Assembly (NCBI GenBank): GCA_003611875.1
Contig: RAYY01000036.1
Location: 1 to 47,226, forward strand
Length of the DNA stretch: 47,226 nucleotides
From: a bacterium D16-56
GTDB lineage: Bacteria > Bacillota > Clostridia > Lachnospirales > Lachnospiraceae
Direction of reading: 5' to 3'
Below are positions 35,358-45,095 of the stretch, in pieces. The notes below the pieces were generated by a model. That model saw only the letters and a list, made by a program, of their open reading frames with translations. It made no database searches and had not been told where the DNA came from. Both the position numbers and the translations under genes were made by a program. Position 1 is the first letter of the stretch, and every line of letters begins with the position of its first letter.

Positions 35358-38300
35358 ATGCAGGACAACAGAAGATCTTTAGCCGGGGAAGAAGAAATCT
35401 ATATAAATCTGCGCGATGTTAAGACGCATCTGCCGGCACAGTTTCTTATTAGAGGTGAACAGGGGAGAGGGAGCAGTTGCATAGTCTATCAGGCTTTTTT
35501 ATGTGCCGGTCACAAGCCGGAGCGTCCAGTTCTGCTCAAAGAATTTTATCCATTGGAATGCAGTGATCTGCTGCTGCGGAGCGACGGCGATCATGCGTTA
35601 AGGTATGCGCAGGAGTATCCTCCGCTGACCCAGGCCGATGAATATGTCAGGAAAAAAACGCTTTTTTGCCAGATCTGTGAGAATCAGAAGGTTTTTTATC
35701 TGATAAATGCTGCTGTAAGTGCCGATGAACTGGTAGAAATACAAGGCATGTATGTCCTTGGAGAGAGCTGTTATGCTGTGATGCCGATTGGCGGCGGCTG
35801 TAGCTGGGATCAGATCGACAGGGAAGGGGAAAGCCTGCATGAAGTGCTTGAAACGATTTATTCTGTTTTGAGCGAGCTTGAGCTTTATCACAGCAATGAA
35901 CTTTTGCATGGCGATATCAAACCAGCGAACATATATATTTTTCGAAAGACCCGCCAGCATGTGCGGCTTTTAGATTTTGGAAGTACGCAGAAGCTGCAGG
36001 GAGGGCGCCTTACCGGAGATGAGGCATTATCTTACAGCATGTGCTATGCGGCGCCGGAGTTGTTGGAAGCTGAAGGCGTCTGTGATCTGGACAGGGAAGA
36101 TTATTTTTCCTGCATCACCCCGAAGGCTGATTTATATTCGGCTGCGGCTGTATTGTATGAGAGGCTTACCGGGCAGTGGAGAGATTATCGCATGCCGGAC
36201 GGCCAGTTTTTCAGTCTTATGGAAGAAAATCTGGAATCACTCTGGGAAAGAGAAAAAAACGGTTGGTTTCAAAATATCCGCCGCATGATTGTGACAGAGC
36301 TAAAAGTTTTTTTAAGACGCACACTGGAAAGGAATCCAGAGGATAGGTACAGCCTTTTGGAAATGAAGAAAGAAATTGAAAGAATGCTCAAATTAGCGGA
36401 GCCGCCGAGATTTGAATTGGCGCCGGAATTCAGGGCTTATGATGCGTGTGCGGATTTTATCGGGCGTAAAAGCGAGCTGGAGCAGCTTAAAAATATGCTG
36501 GGCCGGAATCAACATGCAGTTTTCATTTATGGGGAAGGCGGACTGGGAAAGAGTGAGCTTGCCATGAAGCTGGCGCAGGAGCTAAAGAGCGACTTTGACT
36601 TTTACAGGCTTACCTTTTCTGAAGACCTGAAGCAGACAATTCTTGGGATTAGGACGAAGCCGGAGCCTGTATTTGATCATTTTGGTGCATCCGGGGAAAA
36701 CAGAACAGAAGAACTGTATGAGTGGAATCTCCAGTGCCTGAGAGGCTGCAGCCCGGCTAGTGTCCTGATTATTGATAATTTCGACATTCCTCCAGAAAAG
36801 GAAAATGAAATCTTTCACAGCAGGGCTTATGCGGATTTGATGAGCATTGATATGAAGATTTTGTTTACATCCAGACAGCGGCCGATGCCTGGCGCCGCCG
36901 GACTGGAATTGAAGGAATTACCGGAGTCTGAGCTTTTAAAGATCATCCAGGCTTATTACAAGGGAAAGATTGACGAGGATGTTTTCTGCGAACTGATACG
37001 GAAAGCGCAGTCTAATACGCTGGTTGTAGAGCTGATTGCAAAATCATTGGAGCAGAGTTGGGGGCAGCTTTCCCCGAAGGAGCTTCTGCGTCTGTTTTCT
37101 TTATCTGGAGAAAGCGGGGATGGTCGAAAGCCAGAGCTGATTTATGGTTGTATTCATCATCTGTTTCAGGTCACGCTGTTGAGTGATGCGGCGAAAGAGC
37201 TGATGGCGCAGACAATCCTGTTTCCGGCAGGAGGGATTACGGCGGAAATCTGCCTGCGATGTCATTCGCAGACGGAGCAGGATAAGCTGCGGCTGCTGGA
37301 GCTGAATGGATGGATTCATAAGACGCCGGACAATCTTCTTACCGTACATCCGTTGGTTCAGGAAGTCTGCCGAAGGGATTTAAAGGAACAGGAGGAGGCA
37401 TGCGGCAGGTTTTTAAGAAACTATGAGCTGCTTTCGCTTACGCTTGCCAATGAAGCTCGTCTGAAAAATCAATATCAATTTGCGGATATTTTTTCTAATG
37501 CGTCGGATTATTTAAGTGATCCGGAAGGAGACTATGCTGCAAAGGCGGGCGGATTGAATTATCAGACAGGACGTTATCGGCAGGCCTTGAAATATCATCA
37601 GAGACATTGGGAAAGGTATGCGGCCGGAAAGGATATAGACTCTTTAAAGGCGATCGGCATACTGGACTGTATTGCGTCCTGTTATTTGGGACTTGGACAA
37701 TATAGAGAGGCTGTCTATTATGAACAGCAGGGGATTCATACGTTTGAAGAACTCGAAGGACGGGACGCAGCCTTGCTTGCGGATTATTATAATAATCTGG
37801 GGACCATCTATAAAGAGTATGGCAGGTTCGAGGAGGCGCTTGCAAATTATCAGCGGACGCAGCAGTTTTATGAAGCGCGGGAGGAAGGGCTTACGATGCA
37901 GAGGGCTGGTTTATATTTAAATCTGTGTAAGCTGTATGAAAAGCTGGGGAGGTTTGCATTATCGAAAGAATACGGATTAAAGGCGCTGGCATATTACGAG
38001 CAGTATCCTGAGAAATATATACCGATAGCAGTGCTTCGGGCTTCTGTATACACTACGCTGGGCATATTGGAGGAGCATGGTAATGATTATCAGCAGGCAG
38101 CTTTTTATTATGAGCGTGCAGCCGGTATTTATGAAGCCGCCTATGGGAGGGAGAACCCGTGGACTGCGGGCAGCTATAATGACAAGGGAATTGCCTTGAC
38201 ATATCTGGGAGAATATGATGAGGCTTTTAAAGAGCTGACAAAGGCGAAGAAAATAAAAGAAGCTGTTTACGGCAGTTTTCATACATCGACAGCGAATACA

Positions 38301-38681
38301 TACCACAGCCTGTCTGATTTTTACCGCCAGAAAAAAGATTACAAAAATGCGCTGAAATGGTGTGTGAAGGCGGAAAAAATTCGGAAAGCTTCCTATGGGC
38401 CAAGGAATCTTAGGACAGTGAGAAGCTATGAGCTTCACGCAGCCGTACTGTATGAATGGGGGATTGATTTGAAGAAAGCGCTGGCTTATATCAGCTTTGC
38501 TTTTTTGATTTACTTTGATGCGGTTCAAAAGAAACTTTGTGCGGAGTCGCAGATTAGGTTTGTGCAGTACAATTTGTATCAGATTTATCTGGCAGTGGGA
38601 AATCCTCCGGAGATGTTTGCGGAATGGGTGGTTGGGGAAAGGGCTAAGTTGATGGATGGGTGGTTCGAGAGGAATCTTTGA
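35358..38681 (+). CDS. protein kinase-STAND NTPase-TPR fusion protein
   Basis: A 1107-residue signalling protein. Residues ~30-345 form a Ser/Thr kinase domain: Gly-rich loop RGEQGRGSSCIVYQ, Lys61 in LLKEFYP, catalytic loop HGDIKPANI (184-192, HGD in place of HRD), DFG at 206-208 and APE at 232-234. A STAND/NB-ARC-like NTPase follows: DFIGRKSELEQL, Walker A GEGGLGKSE (392-400) and Walker B VLIIDNFD (469-476). From ~730 to 1060 lie TPR units such as DYYNNLGTIYKEYGRFEEAL. STAND proteins oligomerise when the repeat domain binds a trigger; here the output would be phosphorylation. AAAGGA precedes ATG 35358. Intact. Confidence 0.9.
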   Translation: MQDNRRSLAGEEEIYINLRDVKTHLPAQFLIRGEQGRGSSCIVYQAFLCAGHKPERPVLLKEFYPLECSDLLLRSDGDHALRYAQEYPPLTQADEYVRKKTLFCQICENQKVFYLINAAVSADELVEIQGMYVLGESCYAVMPIGGGCSWDQIDREGESLHEVLETIYSVLSELELYHSNELLHGDIKPANIYIFRKTRQHVRLLDFGSTQKLQGGRLTGDEALSYSMCYAAPELLEAEGVCDLDREDYFSCITPKADLYSAAAVLYERLTGQWRDYRMPDGQFFSLMEENLESLWEREKNGWFQNIRRMIVTELKVFLRRTLERNPEDRYSLLEMKKEIERMLKLAEPPRFELAPEFRAYDACADFIGRKSELEQLKNMLGRNQHAVFIYGEGGLGKSELAMKLAQELKSDFDFYRLTFSEDLKQTILGIRTKPEPVFDHFGASGENRTEELYEWNLQCLRGCSPASVLIIDNFDIPPEKENEIFHSRAYADLMSIDMKILFTSRQRPMPGAAGLELKELPESELLKIIQAYYKGKIDEDVFCELIRKAQSNTLVVELIAKSLEQSWGQLSPKELLRLFSLSGESGDGRKPELIYGCIHHLFQVTLLSDAAKELMAQTILFPAGGITAEICLRCHSQTEQDKLRLLELNGWIHKTPDNLLTVHPLVQEVCRRDLKEQEEACGRFLRNYELLSLTLANEARLKNQYQFADIFSNASDYLSDPEGDYAAKAGGLNYQTGRYRQALKYHQRHWERYAAGKDIDSLKAIGILDCIASCYLGLGQYREAVYYEQQGIHTFEELEGRDAALLADYYNNLGTIYKEYGRFEEALANYQRTQQFYEAREEGLTMQRAGLYLNLCKLYEKLGRFALSKEYGLKALAYYEQYPEKYIPIAVLRASVYTTLGILEEHGNDYQQAAFYYERAAGIYEAAYGRENPWTAGSYNDKGIALTYLGEYDEAFKELTKAKKIKEAVYGSFHTSTANTYHSLSDFYRQKKDYKNALKWCVKAEKIRKASYGPRNLRTVRSYELHAAVLYEWGIDLKKALAYISFAFLIYFDAVQKKLCAESQIRFVQYNLYQIYLAVGNPPEMFAEWVVGERAKLMDGWFERNL

Positions 38682-39067
38682 TAGACGGGAGTAACAGTCC
38701 AGATGGGGTGTTACAAAGAGTGACATTGTAATGCTGCGTAAAAGAATAAGGTTGTTGCATGAGGTTCCTGTGTATACAAAATTTTGTGTGCGCAGAAATT
38801 TTGTGTAACAGCCTTTTTGCGTTTTTACGGTTGACATCAGACGACAGGCATTCATTTCCATGATATATTTTCGCTATACACATAAGCGATATAATTTGTA
38901 GTTTAAGGCTTGAACGTCCGTGAACCAGCATACTGGTAAATTTTACCGCCTGCCAGTATAGCGGCTTGATCATTTATGGTTACAGCTCAGAATCCGACTT
39001 TACTGTAACGGAATCCGGCAGGTTCATTGGAAATCGTATTATATTGCTTTGGAGAAAGGAGAAATCT
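38682..39067 (+). promoter_or_regulatory. 386-base regulatory gap before the radical SAM gene
   Basis: The largest gap in the cassette. It contains AAATTTTGTGT twice (about 38777 and 38795), a TATAAT at 38890-38895, the palindrome GGTAAA-T-TTTACC (38935-38947) and the inverted repeat ATACTGG/CCAGTAT (38930-38936, 38953-38959). Two short frames occur: 25 codons at 38731 and 34 codons at 38759-38863 (MRFLCIQNFVCAEILC and on), the latter with three Cys and a weak AAGG site. A separate promoter and possibly a small peptide gene are suggested. Confidence 0.45.
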
Positions 39068-41119
39068 ATGAAAAAAACTACATTGATTGGTAAAGTGGAA
39101 AATAATGAAATGCTGCTGCCGCTGCTAGCGGAAAAGAATTTATTGAGAGATCAGATGCTTTACCAAGTGACAGAAGTAAAGCGGGGAGGAATCTGTGCCA
39201 GAAACATGGATGCGAAGCTAAAGGATGCAGACCCAGGCCAGGCAGTGGGATGTGCAGAGGTCCTTTTGACGGCGGGTCCTCTGAATGATCGGATAAAGAC
39301 GCTGATAGGAGACCGTGAAGCTGTTTCCTTTGAAGCATACGCAAAATGTCACAGCGTTTCTACGGACTGTCCGGCTATCGAGATTGCCGTTTCACGAGAA
39401 TGGTTTTCGGATGTATTAGGCGTGATGCGCAGACTGGCGGAAACTGGTTATAAGATTTATCTGGAAGGAAAGCAGCCGCAGCTCGATCAGATTTTATCCT
39501 TAACAAAGCTTCGGGGTGCAGATGCGGAGGCTAAAATAATTCTTAGTATTCAGGATGATTCAGATTTTACGTCCGTACAGCTTTTGGAGAAAGAAATTTT
39601 AGATTTTTTACGTAAAACAGTACCAATGCAGGCTTATTTTAACCAGTTTACGAAAAACTATATAAATAGATGGAAATATAACCTGCATGTTTTGAGCGAT
39701 GGGAGTGTATTTCTTTCCTGCTCGAGAACTGTTCGACCGCTTACGAAGACGCAGTGTCAACTGTTAGAAATGTCAGATTTGAATCAGGCAGTGATGCCGG
39801 AGGATTTGACAAGGGAGGAGCTAGAGACTTTAACGGCTCTGTGCATGCAGGAAGAAAACAAATCCGAGTATTTTAAAGCTATCATCAGCACAGGACTGGC
39901 CCGGATTGAGAATTACGATGATATGATTGTTTCGTTTGTCGGCAGCCACCGCTGTAATATGAAATGCAAATACTGCTTTTCAGACCATACGCATGAGGCG
40001 CTTTCAGCAATGAATGAAGATGACATGCTTGAAATTACAGATCTGCTGACAAGCGGCAGGCCGAATTTAAATCTCCATGTGGACAATAATCTTGCCGGTG
40101 AGCCGCTGGAAGACGAAAAAGCGGTAAAGAAACGGCATAATGCGTTGATTGCTTATCATAAAATACGCGGAATCGTGGCTTCCTTCGGATTGCTGACAAA
40201 TGGAACGCTGCTAAAGCCGGAGCATCTTAGCTGGCTTCGCTACCATATGCCATATCTGGGGTTCAGCCTGGATGGCGACAGGAAAACTCATGACAGAATC
40301 CGTCAGGATGCTGGCGGGAATCCCACTTATGACAGGGCAGTCAGAGGAATCAAAATGGTGCAGGAAGCTGATTGGCCGGTGGAGACAGGAGTTTCTACAG
40401 TAATCAGCAGATATAATCTGGACATATCGTCGCTGCAGGCTCATATCCGGGAAGATCTTTTGGTTCCGAATATCGTAATGAAGCCGGTGAGGGCTTCCGC
40501 TGATTCTGATTTTGCCCTGAACTATGGGGATTTAGAACAGTTGCAGGCAGGCTATAGGGATTTCTTTTCTTTTTTGTTAAATCAGGGCAGACAGGGGGAT
40601 CTGAAGCCGTTGTTTACGATGCTTCAGCCGCTTGATTATGCAGGACGCTTTTTGCTGCGGGTATTTATGGCTGACAGGGTGATTGTAAAGCGGTGCGGGA
40701 GCGGAGAGCATATATTTAGTGTTGCTGATAATGGAAAAATATATCCTTGCGATTCTTTTAATGGAATTGAGGGTATGGAAATAGCCAGTCTGGAGGAGGG
40801 GATGCATAATCGTCCGGGCTACCGGGTTCCTTTTGTGACGGATGAACAGGATAAATTTGGATGTGGGAGCTGCTGGGCGCGTTATCTATGCGGAGGAATC
40901 TGTCAGTATGTGCAGTATTTGAATCATTACGAATATAACGATGTACTGAAATTCGAATGCGGGCTCAGCCGCTTCTTGATTGAATTATCGATACTTTTCT
41001 GGGAGGAGGCACACAGGACATGGGATAAGGGGCTGCTTGTTTCGGTGGAACAGAGGATGCATTCGATAGGCTTTCGTCCGATGCGGGATAAGGATGCGTT
41101 TGTCTATGCTCCGTGTTGA
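39068..41119 (+). CDS. radical SAM/SPASM maturase
   Basis: A 683-residue enzyme. ATG 39068 follows AAAGGAG; an in-frame extension upstream lacks a ribosome site. The first ~280 residues are an unassigned domain that may bind the substrate. The radical SAM barrel has the CX3CX2C motif GSHRCNMKCKYC (Cys296, 300, 303), then LLTNGTLL and GFSLDGDRKTHDR. A SPASM region carries further cluster Cys at 543, 561, 599, 602, 608, 612 and 631 (GCGSCWARYLCGGICQY). The layout matches peptide and protein maturases such as sactipeptide/ranthipeptide enzymes and anSMEs. The substrate is probably encoded nearby. Intact. Confidence 0.9.
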   Translation: MKKTTLIGKVENNEMLLPLLAEKNLLRDQMLYQVTEVKRGGICARNMDAKLKDADPGQAVGCAEVLLTAGPLNDRIKTLIGDREAVSFEAYAKCHSVSTDCPAIEIAVSREWFSDVLGVMRRLAETGYKIYLEGKQPQLDQILSLTKLRGADAEAKIILSIQDDSDFTSVQLLEKEILDFLRKTVPMQAYFNQFTKNYINRWKYNLHVLSDGSVFLSCSRTVRPLTKTQCQLLEMSDLNQAVMPEDLTREELETLTALCMQEENKSEYFKAIISTGLARIENYDDMIVSFVGSHRCNMKCKYCFSDHTHEALSAMNEDDMLEITDLLTSGRPNLNLHVDNNLAGEPLEDEKAVKKRHNALIAYHKIRGIVASFGLLTNGTLLKPEHLSWLRYHMPYLGFSLDGDRKTHDRIRQDAGGNPTYDRAVRGIKMVQEADWPVETGVSTVISRYNLDISSLQAHIREDLLVPNIVMKPVRASADSDFALNYGDLEQLQAGYRDFFSFLLNQGRQGDLKPLFTMLQPLDYAGRFLLRVFMADRVIVKRCGSGEHIFSVADNGKIYPCDSFNGIEGMEIASLEEGMHNRPGYRVPFVTDEQDKFGCGSCWARYLCGGICQYVQYLNHYEYNDVLKFECGLSRFLIELSILFWEEAHRTWDKGLLVSVEQRMHSIGFRPMRDKDAFVYAPC

Positions 41120-41193
41120 TGCCGCTGATCTTTTTATCTATGCGGAAGGTTTTTGGGGATTGTGGGAACAGCATATTGTGAGAGGAGAAGAAG

Positions 41194-42017
41194 ATGAGGG
41201 CAATACAATGTTACAGCAGCAGGCCGATGACTGAAGGCCGTGGGGCGTTGGGATTGTTTGGAGATTCAGGAGAAATTTTTTTGGATGAACATGTACGTTT
41301 GTGCATGGTTCTCTCAGCGCTTCAGTGGAGGCGGCTCAACGGCCCGATTACGTTATATACTGATACGCCGATGAAGCGGTATTTAGAAAAACATAAATTA
41401 CTCAGCTATTGGGATGATGTGGATACAGAGGTACTAGATCGTTTTTATGAAGAATGCGGTGTTATTAATTTCAGCGTGTTCTGGTCTGCCGGAAAGTTTG
41501 CCTGTTATCTTCATGAGGAGGCTCCGTTTGTCTGCATTGATACGGATCTCATCGTATGGGATACTCTGGAGTTTGATGAGGGACTGGATTTTGCGTTTGC
41601 GCACTGGGAACAGATCGAGGCAGGGGATGAGAGCTATCCTGATGTAAGCAGAATCCATAAGCCTGACGGATATAAAGACGGTTATCAGAAAGGGAGAAGA
41701 AATATGCGCTGCCGGAGGTCTTATATATGGAGCAGAGGCTTCCGCTAATGATTGCTTGTAGAAATGAACTGAATTTTGCTCCGGTACTGCCTTGTACATG
41801 GAATCCTAAGAGATTTTGTATTATGAATCCGGGTGATGATTTGAAGCACTGGTTTTTCTCTGACATTGATCCGTCGAAGCCTTTTACGCACCTGTGGTTT
41901 CATAAAAAGTATCTGGCACAAAACAAAGAGGCGTGCAAGGAATATTGTGAGAGGCTGCGTCAACTGTGTGCTGCGGCAAAGCAGGGGAAGGAAAAAGTGA
42001 AAAGGCACTGCAGATAG
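41194..42017 (+). pseudogene. DUF6734-like putative glycosyltransferase, one frameshift
   Basis: A ~275-residue protein in two frames. AGAGGAG precedes ATG 41194. The first frame has MRAIQCYSSRPMTEGRG, a region with PITLYTDTPMKRYLE, and the DxD-like VCIDTDLIVWD (Asp116, Asp118), as in DUF6734 and GT-A-type glycosyltransferases. Near 41690 (CAGAAAGGGAGAAG) a probable one-base deletion shifts the frame. The second part, YALPEVLYMEQRLPLMIACR and FTHLWFHKKYLAQNK, runs to 42017. It may glycosylate a product of the cassette. A sequencing error would make the gene intact. Confidence 0.65.
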
Positions 42018-42035
42018 GCAGTGGTGGAGGAAAAG

Positions 42036-42050
42036 ATGCCAGCAACATTA
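42036..42050 (+). pseudogene. first codons of a further cassette gene
   Basis: GGAGG (42026-42030) and ATG 42036 open MPAT, after which the sequence becomes group II intron debris. The cassette operon therefore once continued and is truncated on the right. Confidence 0.4.
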
Positions 42051-42420
42051 AACGGTTTTGTATCTGGCGCAGGGCAGTATGGCAGATTCTGCCGGGGCGG
42101 AATCCGTGGGAAGTGTCCTCAAAGCTATCGTCATAGATTGCTTCCAGTATCATTCTTGCGGCTTCCAGTACCAGCTTTTCGTCGATTGACGGGACTCCGA
42201 GCGGACGGAGCTTTCCGTTTTTCTTGGGTATATAGGTTCTCCTTGCTGGATAGGGGTGGTATTGCTCCCCCTTTAGCTGTTCTATGAGCCGGGCGATTCG
42301 TTCCTGGCTCATGGCGTCAATGGTTTGTCCATCAACGCCTGCTGTCATTGCTTTTATGTCCGTGTGGTCTACTTGGATAATGTACCCGTCAATGGCAATC
42401 TTGCGCAGATACGCCGCCAT
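42051..42420 (-). pseudogene. MobC stub fused to group II intron reverse transcriptase fragment
   Basis: The minus strand first reads a MobC piece (AAYLRKIAIDGYIIQVDHTD, IKAMTA) and then, in the same frame from about 42333, a reverse-transcriptase piece: GVDGQTIDAMSQERI, RRTYIPKKNGKLRPLGVPS and SHGFRPGR. It ends at about 42051 where cassette DNA starts. The catalytic YADD part is missing. The join suggests a deletion between two mobile elements. Confidence 0.75.
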
Positions 42421-43928
42421 GTTTCTTCTGGAACCCCTGTCCCAGAACCCATGGCTTTTTCTATCGCTTTACGCTTTGCCTCCGTGTCGGCATGGGCATA
42501 GACCAGAGTGGTCTCAAGGCTGGCATGCCCAAGCCATTGGGAGATCAGTGTCAGGTCCATCCCGTGCTGGTACAGGTGCATGGCACGGGTATGCCGCCAG
42601 AGATGGGGGTATACTGTTTCTGGCACATCCCCGCATTTCTCCCTTGCCGCATCCGCATATTTCTGGATGCGGATCCTCACCGTGTCATCGCATATGGGCT
42701 GTAGCTGTCCTTTCCGTTCTACATAAAACAGCGGTTTCTCTGAAAGCATGGATTCCCTTTTGTGAAAGACGCTGATATAATTCTTCAGCTTCCCTACTGT
42801 ATTTGCCATCAAGGGGACTGTCCTGATCTTCCGGCCTTTTCCAAACAGCTGTGCTGTCGGCGTCCTGTCAAGCCGCAGGCCGCAGAGCCTGATGCCGAGG
42901 GCCTCCTGTATCCTGGCTCCTGTATCATACAGCATGACCATGATCATCTGGTCGCGCAGCCCTATGGCTGTGCGGGTATCCGGTTCTTTCAGGAGCGCCT
43001 CCACTGCCTTTTCTGTCATGTAGTCCACTTTGGCAAAGCGGTCGCTCTTGCGGACCTTGATGGCAGAGAGCTCACCTGACAGGCTGATATATTCCGGCCT
43101 GCAGGCTGCCGTATAGCTGACGAACGTCCTCAATACCGCGAGCCGGTTGTTCCTGGTCGAAGACGACAGGCCCCTGTCCCCTGTGAGCGAGTCCAGGCAG
43201 GCATTGACGGAACCCGCGTTCACCATATCGAAAGTGACGGCCATGACCGGTATGCCTTTGGCCCCCGCCACATGGGCCAGGAACTGGTTCAGCACAGTGC
43301 GGTAAGTGGTCACTGTGTTCCCGCTCAGCTTCCGATGCACCGGCAGATATACAAGGAAGATATGGAAATGCTTCAGGTAGAGCAGGACATTGTGCAGGCC
43401 TGATGTCTTTATGCTGGCTGCGGTCTTTAAGATGAATTCCCGGACTTCATCATGTGTCACATCTGAAAGCGAGGCATGGCCGCGTTTCTCCATGTACTGG
43501 AGATATTTCCGCACGGTCCATCCGGCATCATATCTCGATTTGTCCCCGCATGACCTCGAACAGAGGAACTGGTCAACGATCCGCTCATTCCCCTCCGACA
43601 GTATAAAAGAAGTCCCCCTTTTTTGCGATGTGTACCGGAATTGTCCACTCAGGAAGAATTCATTCATCCTGCGGCCGACATACCGTGCTTTCTTGAAGGA
43701 CTGGTAGGTGACCTTTCCGCGCTCATATCTTTCCTTGTTCAGGCTGATATACTCATCTGTGATCTCTGGGCTGTATACTGCCTGTCCGGTCTGCCCATAG
43801 TATTTCCGGAACTGCCCCATGGCAGGCTGATAATACCTCCAGACCGTAGTCTCACTGTAACCGATTCGCCTCATCTCATCCAATATCTGCGCGGTCAGCT
43901 GGTTGATGGTTACTGTGTTTTGTTCCAT
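42369..43928 (-). CDS. chimeric tyrosine recombinase with doubled N-terminal domain
   Basis: A 519-residue protein from ATG 43928 (AAAGGAGG 8 bases upstream). Residues 1-~200 (QLTAQILDEMRRIGYSETTV to VLLYLKHFHIFL) are the N-terminal domain of one recombinase and stop where its catalytic domain should begin. At VYLPVHRKLSGNTVTTYRT a nearly complete second recombinase starts, with Arg in DTGARIQEAL, Lys in GKGRKIR, HLWRHTR and GHASLETTLVYAH. An in-frame deletion inside a recombinase trio, from the middle of the first to the start of the third gene, explains this. The last ~20 residues run out of frame through MobC debris. All catalytic residues are present. Confidence 0.78.
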   Translation of the reverse strand: MEQNTVTINQLTAQILDEMRRIGYSETTVWRYYQPAMGQFRKYYGQTGQAVYSPEITDEYISLNKERYERGKVTYQSFKKARYVGRRMNEFFLSGQFRYTSQKRGTSFILSEGNERIVDQFLCSRSCGDKSRYDAGWTVRKYLQYMEKRGHASLSDVTHDEVREFILKTAASIKTSGLHNVLLYLKHFHIFLVYLPVHRKLSGNTVTTYRTVLNQFLAHVAGAKGIPVMAVTFDMVNAGSVNACLDSLTGDRGLSSSTRNNRLAVLRTFVSYTAACRPEYISLSGELSAIKVRKSDRFAKVDYMTEKAVEALLKEPDTRTAIGLRDQMIMVMLYDTGARIQEALGIRLCGLRLDRTPTAQLFGKGRKIRTVPLMANTVGKLKNYISVFHKRESMLSEKPLFYVERKGQLQPICDDTVRIRIQKYADAAREKCGDVPETVYPHLWRHTRAMHLYQHGMDLTLISQWLGHASLETTLVYAHADTEAKRKAIEKAMGSGTGVPEETWRRICARLPLTGTLSK

Positions 43929-44017
43929 GGCAAAACGCCTCCTTTGATAATAGTCAGACATTATCCTGTCTGCTTTGTCTATTATCATGGATACGTTGTT
44001 TTTTGTGCGAGAAGTAT

Positions 44018-44162
44018 TATACCGAATTTGAGCATCTGTCCGATGAGGCGCCAGCAAGATCGCCAGATCTTGGAGAAAATGTTATACCGAATTATTTTAA
44101 AAAATCGTAGAAATACCGAGGCTGCTCCGTAAGCCTCGGTATAATAGAAGTTTCGGTATAAC
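44018..44162. repeat. cluster of TATACCGAA sites upstream of the chimeric recombinase
   Basis: ATTATACCGAA at 44017-44027 and GTTATACCGAA at 44081-44091 lie in one orientation; TTCGGTATAAC at 44152-44162 is the exact inverse of the second. A hairpin ATACCGAGGC/GCCTCGGTAT (44113-44140) carries two more variants. The arrangement fits recombinase core sites, an element end, or a regulator array. Confidence 0.6.
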
Positions 44163-44259
44163 AACTTTGGTGAATGCCCCAAAATGAGATTGAATGCCGG
44201 TCGATTTTGTGCTATACTTTGAAAATGTCAATTCGACAAATCGGCATTTGTAAGATTGA

Positions 44260-44796
<537 letters not shown>

Positions 44797-45095
44797 AAAG
44801 AAGATCCCTTAATCATTTTAGTTCATCGGGGGATTTCATCTTTTGGGCGAAATCCCCCTTGACAAATGCCCTCTTGGTTGCTTATGGAGTTGGATTCGCC
44901 TTGGAGCGTGTCCTCGTGCGACAATCTCGGATAAAGGGCGGTAATGAGTTTCTGGCTGTACAGTCCTTTTTGCTGCTTTACAGACAATAAAATCTTATAA
45001 TTTATGTCATGGATTATCGTTTATAAACAATGGTTATTTTTCCGCCCATATGGTATAATGTTTTTGAAAATCATATAGGACAAGAGAATTAAAAA
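44797..45095. other. intergenic stretch with one hairpin
   Basis: GGGGGATTTC (44828-44837) pairs with GAAATCCCCC (44849-44858), probably the CbrC terminator although no T run follows. A TATAAT with TG extension lies at 45054-45059. Nothing else is recognised. Confidence 0.5.

Noticed and set aside
38759-38863. Three-Cys 34-codon frame as a definite RiPP precursor
   Set aside because: The ribosome site is weak, there is no leader/core pattern, and part overlaps AT-rich direct repeats; kept only as a possibility.
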